64,000 bases of DNA from Cupriavidus taiwanensis (GTDB lineage: Bacteria; Pseudomonadota; Gammaproteobacteria; Burkholderiales; Burkholderiaceae), in the NCBI RefSeq assembly GCF_900250115.1, contig NZ_LT984804.1, forward strand, positions 2,309,301 through 2,373,300, in the 5' to 3' direction. Numbering within the stretch: position 1 is the first letter of the stretch; each line of letters starts with the position of its first letter. The notes beneath the pieces are model-generated. The model made no database searches. It worked only from the letters and a program-made list of their open reading frames with translations, and was not told the DNA's origin. A program made the position numbers and the translations under genes. Below are positions 26,580-34,512 of this stretch, in pieces.

Positions 26580-27533
26580 ATGAATGACACCCTGCGCGTG
26601 CGCATCGGCCGCGTCGAGCCGCTGGCCGCCGGCATCAAGCGCTTCACCCTGCAACCCTGCGACGGCGGCGCCCTGCCCGCCTTCGACAGCGGCAGCCACG
26701 TCGTCGTCCACATGGACGGCGGCCGGCTGCGCAACGCCTACTCGCTCACCAGCGCGCTGGGCGAGCCCGGCCACTACCAGATCGCGGTGCGGCTGGAAGA
26801 AGCTTCGCGCGGCGGCTCGCGCTACCTGCACGAACGGGTGCGCGAAGGCGACGAGCTTCACATCGGCACGCCCGGCAACCTGTTCAGCCTGGACCACGGC
26901 GCCGGCCGCCACCTGCTGATCGCCGGCGGCATCGGCATCACCCCTTTCATGACCCATATCCAGGCGCTGGCCGCGCGCGGCGCCGCCTTCGCGCTGCACT
27001 ACTGCTTCCGCAACGCGCACTCCGCCGCCTTCCTGGACGTGCTGCCGGCCACGCTGCAGCCCGGGCAGCTGCACCTGTATGAAAGCGACAGCGGCACCTT
27101 GCTCGACATCGCCGCGCTGATCGCCGCACAGCCGGCCGACACCCACGTCTACGTATGCGGCCCGGCCCCGCTCAACGATGCCGTGGTCAACGCCGCGCGC
27201 GCCGCCGGCTGGGACACCGCGCGCATCCACTTCGAGCAGTTCCGCAACGAGGTCGATGCCAGCGGCGGCGCCTTCGAGGCCGTGCTGCACCAGAGCGGGA
27301 TAACGCTGCAGGTGGGCGCCGACGAGTCCCTGCTGCGCGCGATCGAGAAAGCCGGGGTCAAGGTGGACTGCATGTGCCGCGAGGGCATCTGCGGCTCGTG
27401 CGAGACCGCGATCCTGGAGGGCCAGGCCGACCACCGCGATCAGTATCTGTCGGACGCCGAGAAAGCGGCGCAGAAGACCATGATGCCGTGCGTGTCGCGC
27501 TGCAAGGGCCAGCGGCTGGTGCTGGACCTGTAA
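26580..27533 (+). CDS. Oxygenase reductase, CntB/VanB type (FMN, NAD, [2Fe-2S])
   Basis: A 317-residue electron-transfer protein for the Rieske oxygenase. The N-terminal flavin domain carries NAYSLTSALGEPGHYQIAVR, the NAD domain LLIAGGIGITPFMTHIQAL and YVCGPAPLNDAVV, and the C-terminal plant-type ferredoxin has CMCREGICGSCETAILEG with a final Cys in MMPCVSRCKGQRLVLDL. It resembles E. coli YeaX (CntB) in nearly every block, including the HRDQYLSD segment. It would take electrons from NAD(P)H and pass them to the Rieske centre. It lies 80 bp after the permease although its oxygenase partner is 7 kb upstream, supporting a single regulon. Confidence 0.9.
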   Translation: MNDTLRVRIGRVEPLAAGIKRFTLQPCDGGALPAFDSGSHVVVHMDGGRLRNAYSLTSALGEPGHYQIAVRLEEASRGGSRYLHERVREGDELHIGTPGNLFSLDHGAGRHLLIAGGIGITPFMTHIQALAARGAAFALHYCFRNAHSAAFLDVLPATLQPGQLHLYESDSGTLLDIAALIAAQPADTHVYVCGPAPLNDAVVNAARAAGWDTARIHFEQFRNEVDASGGAFEAVLHQSGITLQVGADESLLRAIEKAGVKVDCMCREGICGSCETAILEGQADHRDQYLSDAEKAAQKTMMPCVSRCKGQRLVLDL

Positions 27534-27550
27534 AGGGGTCGGCCAAACCA

Positions 27551-27609
27551 GCAACCTTTTGGTTGCATTTCACGGGCAGGGCTCCTACCATGCAACCATC
27601 GCGTTGCAT
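27551..27609. promoter_or_regulatory. Two GCAAC palindromes before the SRPBCC-ArsR pair
   Basis: GCAACC-TTTT-GGTTGC (27551-27566) and ATGCAAC-N6-GTTGCAT (27590-27609) are perfect inverted repeats sharing the half-site GCAAC. They lie immediately upstream of the SRPBCC gene, where autoregulation by the co-encoded ArsR protein would be expected. Confidence 0.6.
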
Positions 27610-27636
27610 GTAGATACCCCAACCAGGAGACCGCCC

Positions 27637-28101
27637 ATGCCTTCCGACACCGACCGCATCGAACGCAGCATCCTGATCGAAGCCCCGATCGCGCGCGTCT
27701 GGCACGCGCTGGCCGATGCCGATACCTTCGGCAGCTGGTTCGGCGTCCGCTTCGACGGCGCCACCTTCGCCCCTGGCCAGCGCGTGGTGGGCAGCATCAC
27801 CTATCCGGGTTATGAATACCTGAAGTTCGACGTCCGCGTCGAGCGCATGGAGCCGGAACGGCTGCTGTCGTGGCGCTGGCATCCGGCGCCGCTGGAGCGG
27901 GGACGCGATTACTCGGACGAGCCCGCCACGCTGGTGGAATTCACGCTGCGCGAGGCGGAAGGCGGGACCATGCTGACCGTGGTCGAGTCCGGCTTTGACC
28001 GGATCCCGCCCGAACGACGCCAGGAAGCGTTCCGCATCAACAGCGGCGGCTGGGATGCGCAGGTCAACAATATCCGCCAGCATGTTGCCGGCGCTGCCTG
28101 A
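27637..28101 (+). CDS. SRPBCC/AHSA1-family protein
   Basis: A 154-residue START-like (Bet v 1 fold) protein. The opening IERSILIEAPIARVWHALADADTFGSWFGV is the typical first strand-helix element, and ERLLSWRWHPAP plus LVEFTLREAEGGTMLTVVESGFDRIP continue the AHSA1 pattern. Such proteins bind hydrophobic ligands; function is unknown. The gene overlaps the following ArsR regulator by 20 bp, a frequent pairing in proteobacteria. Start at 27637 is supported by AGGAGA; upstream in-frame ATG codons fall within the palindromes. Confidence 0.88.
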   Translation: MPSDTDRIERSILIEAPIARVWHALADADTFGSWFGVRFDGATFAPGQRVVGSITYPGYEYLKFDVRVERMEPERLLSWRWHPAPLERGRDYSDEPATLVEFTLREAEGGTMLTVVESGFDRIPPERRQEAFRINSGGWDAQVNNIRQHVAGAA

Positions 28102-28441
28102 GGCGCTGCCGGACGCGCCGGAGCTGCGGCAGTCGGCCGCGGTGTTTGCCGCGCTCGGCGACGAAACCCGGCTGCGGCTGGTGGCGACGCTGTGCGCCGG
28201 CGGCGCGATGTCGATCGCGCAACTGACGGCGGGCAGCGCGATGACGCGGCAGGCGGTGACCAAGCACCTGCGGGTGCTGGCGCAGGCCGGGCTGGTGCAC
28301 GACAGCCGCGCCGGACGCGAGCGCCTGTGGCAGTTCGAGCCCGGCCAGCTCGATGCCGCGCGCCGGTCGCTGGAAGCGATCGGGCGGCAATGGGAGTTTG
28401 CGCTGGGCAAGCTGAAGCTGGCGGTGGAAGGCGAGCATTAG
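28082..28441 (+). CDS. ArsR-family transcriptional repressor
   Basis: A 119-residue winged-helix regulator. The core AAVFAALGDETRLRLVATL is the ArsR opening; the recognition helix region is MTRQAVTKHLRVLAQAGLVHDSRAGRERLW. No Cys metal site (such as CxC) is visible, so it probably responds to a non-metal signal or to the partner SRPBCC protein's ligand. It starts inside the 3' end of the SRPBCC gene (20-bp overlap). The upstream GCAAC palindromes are likely its operators. Confidence 0.88.
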   Translation: MLPALPEALPDAPELRQSAAVFAALGDETRLRLVATLCAGGAMSIAQLTAGSAMTRQAVTKHLRVLAQAGLVHDSRAGRERLWQFEPGQLDAARRSLEAIGRQWEFALGKLKLAVEGEH

Positions 28442-28473
28442 CTGACCACCTCGCTCGTGCTGCCCGGTTTGCT

Positions 28474-28582
28474 CCCTCTCCCGCTTGCGGGAGAGGGTTG
28501 GGGTGAGGGCGGGAGCTTCCACGAAGTACCCGCTGTCGCAATTGCCAGCGCCCGCCCTCACCCCCGCCCCTCTCCCGCTTGC
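28474..28582. repeat. REP-like palindrome pair, second palindrome split by IS copy 2
   Basis: The first palindrome CCCTCTCCCGC-TT-GCGGGAGAGGG (28474-28497) is perfect. The inverted mate begins CCCCTCTCCCGCTTGC (28567-28582), is interrupted by the insertion sequence, and resumes GCTTGCGGGAGAGGGG at 29838-29853. The outer flanks GGTTTGCTCC and GGAGCAAACC are complementary, so the whole unit is a large inverted repeat. It follows the ArsR stop by 33 bp and could end that transcript. Confidence 0.88.
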
Positions 28583-29837
28583 TGTATGGACCGGGGACAT
28601 GGGTAACACATGTGCCAGGACATGGGTAACAGTCCAGTCTCCAGTTTAATCGGCCTGCTGTAGGTCTATTGTGGCGACCTTTTGATGGCAGAAGTAGACG
28701 TCAAAGGTGCCGTCCAGATCCACGCGAGGGCGCAGCGCTACGGGCGTTCCGACCAAGGCTCGTCCGACCCGGAACGTCTTTCCTCGGAAGCAGATGCGCC
28801 CGCCGTCGCCTACCTTTCGCACGATGTCATTGCTGCCGTACTCGATGGGCGGGAGTTCGCGCGGCATCGCCCGTGGGCTAGGCGCATAGCGGCTTGCGGG
28901 GGTCTCCATATCCAGCGCGTGGTGGGGGCGCTTGAAGTTGTACACGTGGCGCCAATGGCTGAAGTGCTGCTGGGCATCGTCCAGATCCCGGAAACGCTGG
29001 TTGGCCAACAGCTCAGCCTGCATGGTTCGATGGAAGCGCTCGTCCTTACCGTTGGTCTGAGGATGGCCAGGTCGGCTATGACTGAGCCGCACGCCCAGGC
29101 GAATCAGCCACGCGCCCAGCGTGGTTAATGCTCGGGCACTGGGGAACCCCAGGGCGGGCCGTTGTCTGCATTGATCCGTTCGGGCAGCCCATAGCGCGCA
29201 AAAGCCATCTCTAACGCTTCCTGTACGGATTCAAACTGTTCGTTGCCCAAGGCCTTGAGCAGCACATTGAACCGGGAGTGATCGTCCAAGACCGTGAGCG
29301 GGTGGCACCTCTGCGTGTCGGTAGCGAAGTGGCCTTTGAAGTCAATTTGCCATAGTGCATTGGGCCGGTCGTGCTCGAAGCGCTGCCATGCTGTAGCGGC
29401 CGCGCTGGCGGCCGGATCGATCAAGCCATGGCGGCGCAGCACCCAATTGACTGTGCTCGGGGCGATTTGGATGCGGTGGTCGCGCTCCAGCACGCGTGCG
29501 ATCTTGCGGGCGCCCCAGGCCGAATGTTCGGCTCGTATCGCTAGCACGCTCTCTTCGATGGCAGCTGGAGTTCGGCCGGGAGAGCTATGTGGCCGCCGAG
29601 TTCGGTCGTCCAGATCCTCTCGGTTCAACCACTTGTAGCCGGTCTTGCGGCTGATGCAGAAGCGGCGGCAAAGCTCCGCAATATTGGCGTCCGCCTGGCG
29701 TGCCAGGCGGACGAACTCTTCTCTTTGCTGCTTCACGGTGGTTTGGCTCCAGGGCAACGTTTTCCTCCCGCTGACTAAGCGGGAAAAGTGTTACCCATGT
29801 CCTGGCACACCTGTTACCTATGTCCCCGGTCCATACA
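28583..29837 (-). mobile_element. IS481-family insertion sequence, copy 2 (inverted, frameshifted transposase)
   Basis: A 1255-bp element almost identical to copy 1 but in opposite orientation. It has the same TGTATGGACCGGGGACAT ends and a 6-bp target duplication GCTTGC (28577-28582 and 29838-29843). It is one base shorter because of a lost C inside the transposase gene. As the ends are intact it could still be moved by the transposase of copy 1. Confidence 0.95.
28646..29757 (-). pseudogene. IS481-family transposase, frameshifted
   Basis: The sequence equals copy 1 except that the run CCCC after CCCCAGTG is CCC here (about 29136-29138). The first frame stops after WGSPVPEH (29125), within the catalytic core just after the second Asp; the second frame resumes at 29092 and holds the Glu and C-terminus. 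Programmed frameshifting is unlikely because copy 1 is in one frame. A sequencing error is the other possibility. Confidence 0.85.
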
Positions 29838-29953
29838 GCTTGCGGGAGAGGGGAGCAAACCAAGCGGTCGCTGGCTGCGCCGCACGTCACGAAGTCCCTC
29901 CTTATCACCGCTATACTGACAGCCCCGCCCATTCCAGCGAAAGGAAGCGCGCA

Positions 29954-31168
29954 GTGGCTGACCACGACCTGTCCAGGCTCAAGATCGACCGGCAAGCCGC
30001 CGCGCCCGGTGCCCGCCTCCGCCCGCGGCGCCGGTGGCTGCGCTACGCGGCCATCGCGGTGGTGCTGCTGGCCCTGGCCGGCGTTGCCATCCGGCTGGCC
30101 GCGCCGCGGCCGGTGCAGACCGCCACCGTCACCTCAGCCTATCCCACGCAGAACTTCACGCTGCTGAACGCCACCGGCTATGTCGTGCCGCAGCGCAAGG
30201 CGGCGGTCGCGTCGAAGGCGCAGGGCCGGCTGGAATGGCTGGGCGTGCTCGAAGGCTCGCGCGTGAAAAAGGACGAGGTGATCGCGCGTCTGGAAAGCAA
30301 GGACGTGGCCGCGTCATTCGCGCAGGCGCAGGCGCAGGTACAGGTGGCGCAGGCCAACCTGGCGCTGCAGCAGGCCGAGCTCAAGGACGCCGAGGTGAAC
30401 CTGCGCCGCTCCAAGATTTTGATCGTGCCGAACGCGATCTCGCGCACCCAGTACGACGCCGACGTGGCGCGCTTCGACAAGGCGCGGGCATCGGTGAACA
30501 GCTCGCGCGCGTCGGTGGTGTCGGCGCAGGCCAATGCACGCGCGGCCGAGGTGGCGGTCGAGCAGACCGTGGTGCGCGCGCCGTTCGACGGCGTGGTGCT
30601 GGTCAAGCATGCCAACGTGGGCGACAACATCACGCCCTTCTCCGCCGCCGCCGACACCAAGGGTGCGATCGTCACCATCGCCGACATGGAGACGCTGGAA
30701 GTCGAAGCCGATGTCGCCGAATCCAATATCGCCCGGATCCGCGTCGACCAGCCCTGCGAGCTGCTGCTCGACGCCCTGCCCGGCCTGCGCCTGGCCGGGG
30801 AGGTCTCGCGCATCGTGCCGACGGTGGACCGCTCCAAGGCCACGGTGCTGGTCAAGGTGCGCTTTGTCGACCGCGATGCGCGCGTGCTGCCGGACATGAG
30901 CGCCAAGATTGCCTTCCTGTCGCGCGCGGCCACCGCGCAGGACCGCCAGCCGGTGGTCGCGGTGCAGCCGGCGGCGGTCGCCACGCGCGACGGCCGCCAG
31001 GTGGTCTACGTGGTCAGGGACGGCAAGGCGCACGAGATGACGGTCAAGCGCGGCGACAAGCTGGGCGAACTGGTGGCCGTGCAGGGCCTCAGGCCCGGCG
31101 ACATGGTGGTGCTGTCGCCCGGCGACCAGATCAGCGACGGCAGCCGCGTCACCACGGCCAAGCCATGA
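29954..31168 (+). CDS. HlyD/MacA-type periplasmic adaptor of an ABC exporter
   Basis: A 404-residue membrane-fusion protein. One N-terminal membrane helix (YAAIAVVLLALAGVAIRLAAP) anchors it; then a barrel/lipoyl half-domain (VVPQRKAAVASKAQGRLEWLGVLEGSRVKKDEVIARLESKDV), an Ala/Gln-rich coiled-coil hairpin (about 115-190), the second lipoyl half (VRAPFDGVVLVKHANVGDNI) and beta-barrel regions. It is the first gene of a four-gene exporter unit and overlaps the ATPase gene by 4 bp (ATGA). The start is GTG at 29954 with AAGGAAG in front. An outer-membrane TolC partner is not encoded here. Substrate unknown. Confidence 0.9.
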   Translation: MADHDLSRLKIDRQAAAPGARLRPRRRWLRYAAIAVVLLALAGVAIRLAAPRPVQTATVTSAYPTQNFTLLNATGYVVPQRKAAVASKAQGRLEWLGVLEGSRVKKDEVIARLESKDVAASFAQAQAQVQVAQANLALQQAELKDAEVNLRRSKILIVPNAISRTQYDADVARFDKARASVNSSRASVVSAQANARAAEVAVEQTVVRAPFDGVVLVKHANVGDNITPFSAAADTKGAIVTIADMETLEVEADVAESNIARIRVDQPCELLLDALPGLRLAGEVSRIVPTVDRSKATVLVKVRFVDRDARVLPDMSAKIAFLSRAATAQDRQPVVAVQPAAVATRDGRQVVYVVRDGKAHEMTVKRGDKLGELVAVQGLRPGDMVVLSPGDQISDGSRVTTAKP

Positions 31169-31872
31169 GCGAGGCCCCGATGAGCGCCGCACCGCTGGTA
31201 CAGATCTACCACGTCGCCAAATCCTACCGCCGCGGCATGCAGACCGTGCCGGTGCTGACCGATATCTCGCTGGAGATCGGCGCGGGCGATTTCGTCGCGC
31301 TGATGGGGCCCTCCGGCTCGGGCAAGAGCACGCTGCTGAACCTGATTGCCGGCATCGACCGCCCCGACCGCGGCACGCTGCGCGTCGCCGGGCTCGACAT
31401 CACCCAGCTGCCCGAGGCGGCGCTGGCCGACTGGCGCGCCGCCAATGTCGGCTTTATCTTCCAGTTCTACAACCTGATGCCGGTGCTGACCGCGTTCGAG
31501 AACGTCGAGCTGCCGCTGATGCTGACGCGCCTGCCGCGCGCCGAGCGGCGCGCGCGGGTAGAGCTGGTGCTGGACATGGTCAACCTGGCCGACCGCATGA
31601 ACCACTATCCGTCGGAGCTGTCCGGTGGCCAGCAGCAGCGCGTGGCGATCGCCCGCGCGCTGATCACCGACCCAGCGCTGATCGTCGCCGACGAGCCCAC
31701 CGGCGACCTTGACCGCACCTCGGCGGCCGAGATCCTGGCAATGATGCAGCGGCTCAATGCCGATGCCGGCAAGACCATCATCATGGTTACGCACGACGCG
31801 CACGCCGCCGCCGCGGCCGGCGCTCTGGTGCACCTGGAGAAGGGAGAGCTGATCCGTGGCGAGCCGGCGTAG
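31165..31872 (+). CDS. ABC exporter ATP-binding protein, MacB/LolD type
   Basis: A 235-residue ATPase. Walker A is GPSGSGKST, the Q-loop region FIFQFYNLMPVLTAFENVELPLML is typical of the LolD/MacB group, the signature is LSGGQQQR, Walker B LIVADEPTGDLD, and the switch His lies in MVTHDAH. The ATG overlaps the adaptor stop. An in-frame second ATG at 31180 is an alternative start. It pairs with the two FtsX-like permeases that follow. Confidence 0.93.
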   Translation: MSEAPMSAAPLVQIYHVAKSYRRGMQTVPVLTDISLEIGAGDFVALMGPSGSGKSTLLNLIAGIDRPDRGTLRVAGLDITQLPEAALADWRAANVGFIFQFYNLMPVLTAFENVELPLMLTRLPRAERRARVELVLDMVNLADRMNHYPSELSGGQQQRVAIARALITDPALIVADEPTGDLDRTSAAEILAMMQRLNADAGKTIIMVTHDAHAAAAAGALVHLEKGELIRGEPA

Positions 31873-31884
31873 CCTCCGTTCACC

Positions 31885-33039
31885 ATGTACGCGCTCAAGC
31901 TGATCGCCCGCAATGCGCTGCGGCACAAGCTGCGCACCACGCTGACGGTATTCGGGCTGGTGATCGCGGTGCTGGCGTTCGGGCTGCTGCAAACCGTGAT
32001 CGATGCCTGGTATGCCGGCGCCTCGGCCGCCTCCAGCGCGCGGCTGGTCACGCGCAATGCGATCTCGCTGGTGTTCCCGCTGCCGCTCAGCTACGAAAGC
32101 CGCATCAAGGGCATCGACGGCGTGACCATGGTGGCGCGCTCCAACTGGTTCGGCGGGGTCTATCGCGATCCCAAGAACTTCTTCGCGCAGTTCGCGGTCT
32201 CCGACAACTACCTTGACCTCTACCCCGAATTCATTGTGCCGGACGCGCAGCGCGCCGACTACCAGCGCGACCGCAAGGGCGCGCTGGTGGGGCGCCAGCT
32301 GGCCGACCAGTTCGGTTTCAAGGTCGGCGACGTGATCCCGATCAAGGGCACCATCTACCCCGGCACCTGGGAATTCGTGGTGCGCGGCATCATGGACGGC
32401 CGCGACGAAAGCACCATCACGCGCCAGATGGTGTTCCACTGGGAATACCTGAACGAGACCGTGCGCAAGCGCACCCCGCGCCAGGCCGACCAGGTCGGCG
32501 TCTATATCTTGGGCGTCGGCAACCCTGACAACACCGCGGCAATCTCGCGCCAGGTCGACGGCGTGTTCCGCAATTCGCTGGCCGAAACCCTGACCGAGAC
32601 CGAGCAGGCCTTCCAGCTCGGCTTTGTCGCGATGTCGAACCAGATCATCGCGGCGATCCGCGTGGTGTCATACGTGGTGATCGTGATCATCATGGCGGTG
32701 ATGGCCAACGCCATGGCGATGAGCGCGCGCGAGCGCACCGTCGAATATGCCACGCTCAAGGCGCTGGGCTTCGGCCCCGGCTTCCTGGCGCTGCTGGTGT
32801 TCGGCGAATCGCTGGCCCTGTGCGTGGCCGGCGGCGCGCTCGGCATGCTGGCCACGCCGCCGGTGGCGGCTGCCTTCAAGCAGGCGGTCGGCGGCGTGTT
32901 CCCGGTATTCACGGTGTCGCCGCAGACCATGCAGTTGCAGGCGGCGTGCGCGCTGGCGGTGGGCATCTTTGCCGGCATCGTGCCGGCGCTGCAGGCGGCG
33001 CGCGTGCGCATCGTCGAGGGCCTGCGGGCCATCGGCTAG
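31885..33039 (+). CDS. FtsX-like ABC permease, subunit 1
   Basis: A 384-residue permease with the MacB/FtsX plan: an N-terminal helix after LIARNALRHKLRTTLTVFGLVIAVLAFG, a large periplasmic domain (about 45-255), and three C-terminal helices. The transmission motif MSARERTVEYATLKALGFGPG lies after the second helix. It follows the ATPase by 12 bp and is followed by a second permease, so the transporter is probably a heterodimer, as in DevBCA-type systems. Confidence 0.9.
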   Translation: MYALKLIARNALRHKLRTTLTVFGLVIAVLAFGLLQTVIDAWYAGASAASSARLVTRNAISLVFPLPLSYESRIKGIDGVTMVARSNWFGGVYRDPKNFFAQFAVSDNYLDLYPEFIVPDAQRADYQRDRKGALVGRQLADQFGFKVGDVIPIKGTIYPGTWEFVVRGIMDGRDESTITRQMVFHWEYLNETVRKRTPRQADQVGVYILGVGNPDNTAAISRQVDGVFRNSLAETLTETEQAFQLGFVAMSNQIIAAIRVVSYVVIVIIMAVMANAMAMSARERTVEYATLKALGFGPGFLALLVFGESLALCVAGGALGMLATPPVAAAFKQAVGGVFPVFTVSPQTMQLQAACALAVGIFAGIVPALQAARVRIVEGLRAIG

Positions 33040-33054
33040 CGCGGGGAGACTGCC

Positions 33055-34221
33055 GTGGCCATCCCATTGACCTATATCGCGCGCAACCTGTGGGCCCGGC
33101 GCCTGACCACCGCGCTGACCGCGGCCGGCCTGGCGCTGGTGGTGTTCGTCTTCGCCACCATGCTGATGCTCGACGCCGGCCTGAAGAAGACGCTGGTCAC
33201 CACCGGCGAGCACGACAACGTGGTCGTAATCCGCAAGGGCGCCGAGACCGAGATCCAGAGCGCGGTCAACCGCGACCAGGCCAGCATCATCGAGATGCAT
33301 CCGGCCGTGGCCATGAGCGGCGCCGGCCAGCCGCTGGCGTCGCGCGAGGCCGTGGTGCTGATCTCGCTGACCAAGGCCAGCACCGGCCAGCCGTCCAACG
33401 TGGTGATCCGAGGCATCTCGCCGGCGGGCATGGACCTGCGTCCGCAGGTGCGGCTGGTGGCCGGACGCATGTTCCGGCCGGGCTCGTCCGAGATCATCGT
33501 CGGCAGCAGCATCGCCGGCGGCTTTGCCGGCGTGCAGATCGGCGAGCACTTGCGCTTTGCGCAGCGCGACTGGACCGTGGTCGGCCACTTCGACGGCGGC
33601 GGCAGCGGCTTCGACTCCGAGATCTGGGGCGACGTCGACCAGCTGATGCAATCGTTCCGGCGCAATGCGTACTCGTCGATGGTGGTCAGGCTGGCCGATT
33701 CGGCGCTGTTCGAGCGCTTTCGCGCCGACCTCGATGTCGACCCGCGCCTCGCCGACGAGGCCAAGCGCGAGCAGGCGTTTTACAGCGACCAGTCCAAGGC
33801 CCTGTCCGGCTTTATCAATATCCTTGGCTTCACGCTGTCTACCATCTTCTCGATCGCGGCGATGATCGGCGCGATGATCACCATGTATGCGTCGGTGGCC
33901 AACCGCGTCGCCGAGATCGGCACGCTGCGCGCACTGGGCTTCCCGCGCGGCAGCGTGCTGGCCGCGTTCCTGGCCGAAGCGGCACTGCTGGGCCTGGTCG
34001 GCGGCGCCGCGGGCCTGGCCTGCGCGGCGCTGATGCAGTTCGCCTCGTTTTCGACCACCAACTTCCAGACCTTCGCCGACTTGTCGTTCCGCTTTATCCT
34101 GACGCCGGCGATTGCCCTGCAGACGCTGGCGTTCTCGATGGTGATGGGGCTGGTGGGAGGATTCCTGCCGGCGGTGCGGGCGGCGCGCATGAATATCGTG
34201 GAGGCGTTGCGGACGCGTTGA
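33055..34221 (+). CDS. FtsX-like ABC permease, subunit 2
   Basis: A 388-residue permease built like its upstream neighbour: IARNLWARRLTTALTAAGLALVVFVFATMLM, a periplasmic domain, then MYASVANRVAEIGTLRALGFPRGSVLAAFLAEAALLGLVGG and two more helices, ending VRAARMNIVEALRTR. The start is GTG at 33055 after GGGGAGAC, 15 bp from the previous stop. Low similarity to subunit 1 outside the motifs suggests an old heterodimeric pair. A REP-like pair follows 44 bp downstream. Confidence 0.9.
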   Translation: MAIPLTYIARNLWARRLTTALTAAGLALVVFVFATMLMLDAGLKKTLVTTGEHDNVVVIRKGAETEIQSAVNRDQASIIEMHPAVAMSGAGQPLASREAVVLISLTKASTGQPSNVVIRGISPAGMDLRPQVRLVAGRMFRPGSSEIIVGSSIAGGFAGVQIGEHLRFAQRDWTVVGHFDGGGSGFDSEIWGDVDQLMQSFRRNAYSSMVVRLADSALFERFRADLDVDPRLADEAKREQAFYSDQSKALSGFINILGFTLSTIFSIAAMIGAMITMYASVANRVAEIGTLRALGFPRGSVLAAFLAEAALLGLVGGAAGLACAALMQFASFSTTNFQTFADLSFRFILTPAIALQTLAFSMVMGLVGGFLPAVRAARMNIVEALRTR

Positions 34222-34265
34222 GGCTGCGCCGGACGCGAAGTCAATGACATCACTGCCGGTTTGCT

Positions 34266-34412
34266 CCCCTCTCCCGCTTGCGGGAGAGGGGCGGGGGTGA
34301 GGGCCGGCGCCTCCACGACAGTTGTGCGCTTGAAAAAACCATTGGCGCCGCTTGATGTGGCCGCCAGCCAGACCACCCCTGACCCCGGCCCTCTCCCCAT
34401 GAGGGGAGAGGG
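34266..34412. repeat. Unoccupied REP-like palindrome pair
   Basis: The first palindrome CCCCTCTCCCGC-TT-GCGGGAGAGGGG (34266-34291) has the same GCTTGC centre (34276-34281) that IS copy 2 duplicated. The second is a variant, CCCTCTCCCC-ATGA-GGGGAGAGGG (34389-34412), lacking that centre. The pair lies between the exporter and gltS and shows what the two IS targets looked like before insertion. Confidence 0.88.
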
Positions 34413-34512
34413 AGTACACCCTGCCCTTGCGCGGCCCATCCTTTCCTTGCCTTCTCCCCGCCGTCCGACTACAACCCGTAGTGATGCATGCTACGCGTCA
34501 GGACGCCCCCCG

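Noticed and set aside
28646..29757. Programmed ribosomal frameshift in the transposase of IS copy 2
   Set aside because: Copy 1 encodes the same protein in a single frame; only the length of one C run differs, so a deletion is simpler.
11483..29837. Composite transposon carrying the quaternary-amine locus
   Set aside because: Each IS has its own matched 6-bp target duplication, so they inserted independently.
11376..34412. CRISPR-like interpretation of the repeated CCCTCTCCCGC units
   Set aside because: Units are few, palindromic, paired in inverted orientation and dispersed over 23 kb, with no regular spacers and no cas genes.
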